Assembly: GCF_000718165.1 (NCBI RefSeq) | Contig: NZ_JOEY01000012.1 | Coordinates: 186,001 to 250,000, forward strand | Reading direction: 5' to 3' | Length of the DNA stretch: 64,000 nucleotides | Source: Streptomyces fulvoviolaceus | GTDB lineage: Bacteria > Actinomycetota > Actinomycetes > Streptomycetales > Streptomycetaceae | Shown here: positions 61,193-64,000 of the stretch, piece after piece | Layout: every line of letters begins with the position of its first letter | Position numbering within the stretch: position 1 is the stretch's first letter | The notes under the pieces: generated by a model | Database searches by the model: none | What the model saw: the letters and a program-made list of their open reading frames with translations, nothing else | What the model was told of the DNA's origin: nothing | Position numbers and translations under genes: made by a program

Positions 61193-61585
61193 CTACTTCG
61201 GCTGTGTCGCGATCTGGATCAGGTTGCCGCAGGTGTCGTCGAAGACGGCGGTGGTGACGGGGCCCATCTCCAGGGGCTCCTGGGTGAAGCGGACGCCGAG
61301 GTCGCGCAGGCGTTCGTACTCGGCCTTCACGTCGTCGACGGCGAACTGGGCGAGCGGGATGCCGTCGTTGACGAGCGTGTCGCGGTAGGCCTTGACGGCC
61401 GGGTGGCCGGCGGGCTCCAGGAGGAGTTCGGTGCCGGCGGGCTCGTCGGGCGAGACGACGGTCAGCCAGCGGTCCTTCTCGCCCAACGGGACGTCGTACT
61501 TCTTCACGAAGCCGAGGATCTCGGTGTAGAAGTGCTCGGCCTTGGCCTGGTCGTCGACGAAGACGCTGGTCAGATGGATCTTCAT
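61193..61585 (-). CDS. VOC family protein
   Basis: A 130-aa protein with TSVFVDDQAKAEHFYTEILG, LTVVSPDEPAGTELLLEP and MGPVTTAVFDDTCGNLIQIA, a typical glyoxalase/bleomycin-resistance fold. ATG 61585 overlaps the upstream ArsR stop (ATGA). The pair resembles many small detoxification operons controlled by the co-encoded regulator. Confidence 0.76.
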   Translation of the reverse strand: MKIHLTSVFVDDQAKAEHFYTEILGFVKKYDVPLGEKDRWLTVVSPDEPAGTELLLEPAGHPAVKAYRDTLVNDGIPLAQFAVDDVKAEYERLRDLGVRFTQEPLEMGPVTTAVFDDTCGNLIQIATQPK

Positions 61586-61885
61586 GGGGTGCTCTCCTCC
61601 GGTCCGGGTGTGTCGGGCCCGGGCCACCGCTCGGCGATCTGCCGCAGCGGGGCCGTGTTCAGGTCGTGGAACTTGTAGCGGCCCTCCCGCCTGGTCTCGA
61701 CGAGCCCGGCGGCCTCCAGTACGGCGAGGTGCTGGGAGACCGCCTGGCGTGAGATACCGAGCCGATGCTTCATGCTCAGTCGCGCGCAGATCTCGAACAG
61801 TGTCTGTCCGGACCTCTCCGTGAGCTCGTCGAGGATGGTGCGGCGGGTGGGGTCGGCCAAGGCTTTGAAAAGGTCGTCGGCCACG
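61582..61885 (-). CDS. ArsR-type winged-helix regulator
   Basis: A small regulator with VADDLFKALADPTRRTILDEL and RLGISRQAVSQHLAVLEAAGLV. I chose GTG 61885 (VADD...), as the further upstream frame to 61920 runs through a long palindrome that is better read as the operator; GTG 61891 is equally possible. Likely translated from a leaderless or very short leader. It is followed by an overlapping VOC gene. Confidence 0.72.
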
Positions 61886-61893
61886 ACCACAGG

Positions 61894-61919
61894 ATAGGCA
61901 AGTGTCCACTTGCCTATCA
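61894..61919. promoter_or_regulatory. 26-bp palindromic operator at the ArsR start
   Basis: GATAGGCAAGTG and CACTTGCCTATC are perfect 12-bp inverted arms with a 2-bp spacer. The palindrome ends only 3-9 bp from the proposed GTG starts, so bound regulator would cover the promoter. This is the longest clean palindrome in the window. Confidence 0.82.
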
Positions 61920-62009
61920 AGTGCCGGAGCCGTGCTCGGTGCCGCGGCGGGCGATCAGCGGCTTCAAGCCGAGGTCCCTGACCGGCCGCAGCCGGGCAGC
62001 CGCAGCCGA

Positions 62010-62044
62010 GGTCAGGTCAGGTCAGGTCAGTTCAGTTCAGTTCA
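62010..62044. repeat. Pentanucleotide tandem repeat overlapping a stop codon
   Basis: Four GGTCA then three GTTCA units run from 62010 to 62044. The last unit supplies the stop codon (TCA on plus, TGA on minus) of the secreted protein gene. Gain or loss of units would change only sequence after the stop. Confidence 0.85.
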
Positions 62045-62428
62045 GTTGGTGATCGTGACGCAGGGCAGGCCCACGCTCGCGCCCCCGCGGAAGCCTTCCG
62101 CGCAGAGCCTGGTGCCCGCCGGGAAGTGACGCTGGGGGTACGCCTGGTCGCGGTAAGTCCTGAACGCGGCGACGTCCTCGACCTTGGTGTTGGCGCTCCA
62201 GCCGTTGGTGGTCCACACGCGGGCGCTGATCCGGTTCGGCTGGTTGGTGTTGACGACCGACACCTCCACCCTGCCCAGGTAGGTGCCGCTGTCGTAGGTC
62301 TCGATGCAGACGGAGTTGTTGCACCACTTGCCGTCGGCCGCCGCGGGCGGTCCGGCGGCGATGACGCAGCCGAGTGCGCCTGCCGCGGTTCCGATTCCCG
62401 CGACGATCTTCTTGGTGATGTAGTGCAT
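62042..62428 (-). CDS. Small secreted protein of unknown family
   Basis: A 128-aa exported protein. Signal peptide MHYITKKIVAGIGTAAGAL... ending near AAAD. The mature part has four cysteines (KWCNNSVCIETYD, TRLCAEG, GLPCVTITN) forming two likely disulfides and a beta-rich middle (GRVEVSVVNTNQPNRISARV). Inhibitor, toxin or wall-active protein are open; no motif decides. ATG 62428 has GAGG eight bases upstream. Confidence 0.6.
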   Translation of the reverse strand: MHYITKKIVAGIGTAAGALGCVIAAGPPAAADGKWCNNSVCIETYDSGTYLGRVEVSVVNTNQPNRISARVWTTNGWSANTKVEDVAAFRTYRDQAYPQRHFPAGTRLCAEGFRGGASVGLPCVTITN

Positions 62429-62733
62429 GGCAGCGACCTCAGGCATTCTTCCGGGCCCCACATGGAGGCGATGGATCCTGTCGTTTCGTCTCTCGGGGCC
62501 GGACAGATTGATCACGCCGTCCGATATGTCAGGCCCGAGACGACCAACGCCGGCCAAGATCACGAGTTACGCCGCTCCGCCGCCGTATCCGGCATGATCG
62601 GCGGATGGACGCGCGAGCCGCGCACCGGCCTGGGCATCCCGGTCTGACGGGAGCAGCGCCCTAAGCTTCCGCCTGCTTCCGCCCACTCCGTCCGCCTCAC
62701 CCGGCACCCGCCCACAACCCAAGGAGCACCGCC

Positions 62734-63282
62734 GTGTTCGACCCCTCACCGGACCACTCGCACCCATACCCCGACGCCCACCGCCCGGACGAGGCACCCA
62801 CCCCGCACCCTCTGCTCGCCCCCGTGCTCGCCCTCCTCGGCACCTGGCTCGGCCGCGGCCAAGGCGGATACCCGACGCTCGCCGAGGACTTCACGTACGC
62901 GCAGGAGGTCACCTTCAGTCACGACGGCCGCCCCTTCCTCCGTTACGAGGCCCGGGCCTGGCTGCTCGACGCCGACGACGCCCCGCTGCGTCCGGCGGCC
63001 CGGGAGGGCGGCTGGTGGCGGCTGCAGCCCGACGGAGGGGTGGAGGCACTGATCACGCAGCCCACCGGCATCGCGGAGATCGCGGTCGGCCAGGCCGCCG
63101 AGGGCACGGTCGACCTCGCCACCCACGACGTGGCCCTCACCCCCACGGCCAAGGAGGTCACCGCCACCCGGCGCCGCTACACCCTGGCCGACCCCGACAC
63201 ACTCACCTTCGTCCACGAACTCGCGGCGGTCGGGCAGCCGTTGCAGCACCATCTCTCGGCAACTCTGCGCCGCGAGCGGTAG
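62734..63282 (+). CDS. Nitrobindin-like heme-binding beta-barrel protein
   Basis: A 182-aa protein of the FABP-like DUF1794/nitrobindin family. [15 protein letters not shown] is the family start motif (about residues 35-49), and the C-terminal HHLSATLRR carries the histidine expected to bind heme iron. Other signature parts are [12 protein letters not shown] and GIAEIAVGQ. Possible role: nitric oxide or peroxynitrite chemistry. GTG 62734 follows AAGGAG. Confidence 0.8.
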   Translation: MFDPSPDHSHPYPDAHRPDEAPTPHPLLAPVLALLGTWLGRGQGGYPTLAEDFTYAQEVTFSHDGRPFLRYEARAWLLDADDAPLRPAAREGGWWRLQPDGGVEALITQPTGIAEIAVGQAAEGTVDLATHDVALTPTAKEVTATRRRYTLADPDTLTFVHELAAVGQPLQHHLSATLRRER

Positions 63283-63336
63283 GCCGTGGCGCAGGTCATG
63301 CAGGGTTATTCAGGGTGAGTAGAGGTCAGCGCGCCC

Positions 63337-63352
63337 TGAGTACCGGTACTCA
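63337..63352. promoter_or_regulatory. 16-bp perfect palindrome upstream of the edge lipoprotein gene
   Basis: TGAGTACCGGTACTCA is a perfect 16-bp palindrome 34 bp upstream of the chosen start of the lipoprotein gene. The nearby TGAGTAGAGGTCA shares a half site. It is a likely operator or activator site; the protein that binds it is unknown. Confidence 0.6.
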
Positions 63353-63386
63353 TGCCCGCCCCGCCGCCCGCGCCCAGACTTCGAGC

Positions 63387-64000
63387 ATGAGACGACTTTC
63401 CGGGGAAAACCCCCTAATTCACTGGGTACTTGGCCGGAGCCGACGCCCCTCCCGCGTCCGCCGCTCCGCCCGCATCCGCCTCGGTGCGGCGCCGGCGGCG
63501 TTGTGCGCACTCGCCCTCGCCGCCTGTGGCACCGAGCGCCCGGGGGACGGTGACCCGAAGGCCGGGCTCGAGGACCGGGTGGAGGCCACCGTCAGTTCGT
63601 CCGCGGGCTCCCCCGACCCGGAGGACGACGGCAAGGGCGATGCCGAGTTCCTGGTGTTCATGCAGCTTCTCAACTCCGTTGCCGAGCCGTGCGTTCCGGA
63701 GTTCGAGACCCCGGATCTGGAGGAGCTGGGGGAGACGGAGGAGCCCAAGTGGACGGGTACGGCGATGCCGCCCGAGCCGCCCCTCCCGGACGAACCGCCG
63801 CCCTCCGAGGAGCCCGCGGACCCCGACGCCGCCAAGAAGGAGGTGCCCCTGAGCTCCGTCGAGAAGTGCACGGCCCGCGCCCATACCCGTCGCATCTCGA
63901 AGGCGCTGAAGGGCACGCCCGACCCGACACCGCGGCAGGTCGGGGACGTCCTGCGCGACCTCGGCTACATCGACGAGCGGGTCCGCGGCTCCCAACAGTC
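63387..64000 (+). CDS. Secreted lipoprotein with Pro/Glu-rich region (cut by window edge)
   Basis: An ATG at 63387 opens a frame that stays open to the right edge (about 204 aa). It starts MRRLSGENPLIHWVLGRSRR, has a hydrophobic stretch and the lipobox LALAAC, then an acidic and Pro-rich stretch (MPPEPPLPDEPPPSEEPADP) and a C-terminal helix-rich part with LSSVEKCTARAHTRR. A lipoprotein on the outer membrane face; function unknown. The 3' end is missing only because the window ends. Confidence 0.7.
   Translation, partial: MRRLSGENPLIHWVLGRSRRPSRVRRSARIRLGAAPAALCALALAACGTERPGDGDPKAGLEDRVEATVSSSAGSPDPEDDGKGDAEFLVFMQLLNSVAEPCVPEFETPDLEELGETEEPKWTGTAMPPEPPLPDEPPPSEEPADPDAAKKEVPLSSVEKCTARAHTRRISKALKGTPDPTPRQVGDVLRDLGYIDERVRGSQQ

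Noticed and set aside
1..64000. CRISPR array or rRNA genes
   Set aside because: No regularly spaced direct repeats with unique spacers and no rRNA-like segments were seen.

Overview
The window looks like a chromosomal segment of a Streptomyces (or very close actinomycete): very high GC with strong third-position G/C bias, GTG/TTG starts, ATGA start-stop overlaps, rare in-frame TTA (bldA-type) codons, a DasR-like operator, class E and F sortases, and the cslA-glxA-cslZ hyphal-tip glycan locus with its lytic polysaccharide monooxygenase (LPMO). No database search was run; all names come from reading the translated sequence and from recall of the families.

Region 1 (0-4.4 kb) is an ehuBCDA-type ectoine/hydroxyectoine uptake operon, a divergent DUF3830 gene cut by the left edge, and an IclR-type regulator. 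Region 2 (4.4-10.6 kb) is bounded by two identical tRNA-Lys(CTT) genes. The first is followed by two extra copies of its own 3' half, and the acyl-CoA-ligase-like gene that converges on it ends inside the last copy. This block also holds a DUF3592 protein, an AA10 LPMO with DasR-type sites, an SPFH protein and an NlpC/P60 wall hydrolase. Region 3 (10.8-22.6 kb) has a SARP/NB-ARC/TPR regulator, a DrrAB-type ABC exporter, cslA-glxA with convergent cslZ, and a GAF-ANTAR regulator with a TTA codon.

Region 4 (22.9-37.3 kb) is mostly conserved-looking chromosome: class F sortase plus surface protein, HAD-IIA phosphatase, an LAxTG wall-anchored protein, ROK regulator with divergent Gfo/Idh/MocA oxidoreductase and UPF0303 protein, FAH-family hydrolase, YidC-type insertase with DUF6412, HxlR regulator with divergent MFS exporter, class E sortase, a GH30-type secreted glycosidase and a SEC-C protein. 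Region 5 (37.4-52.2 kb) looks accessory. It opens with a long imperfect inverted repeat and holds a PLD-helicase-DUF3427 protein, an SRA-type modified-DNA reader with a damaged nuclease motif, a regulator/orphan/Cys-tail protein cluster, and two WXG-type polymorphic-toxin loci, one killed by a stop codon just after its catalytic lysine. It closes with an aldo/keto reductase remnant and an IS701-like remnant. Region 6 (52.2-64 kb) has a TAP-family secreted peptidase, a ribbon-helix-helix protein, two methyltransferases, several small ArsR/SRPBCC/VOC/DHFR-like genes (one VOC gene frameshifted twice), an IS256-type remnant, an ornithine-cyclodeaminase-like gene, a nitrobindin-like protein and a lipoprotein running off the right edge.

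Best leads: the tRNA-Lys partial duplication, the candidate defence pair (helicase + SRA reader), the nonsense-disarmed toxin with intact immunity candidate, the Cys-tail GRDP-like cluster, and several clean palindromic operators.
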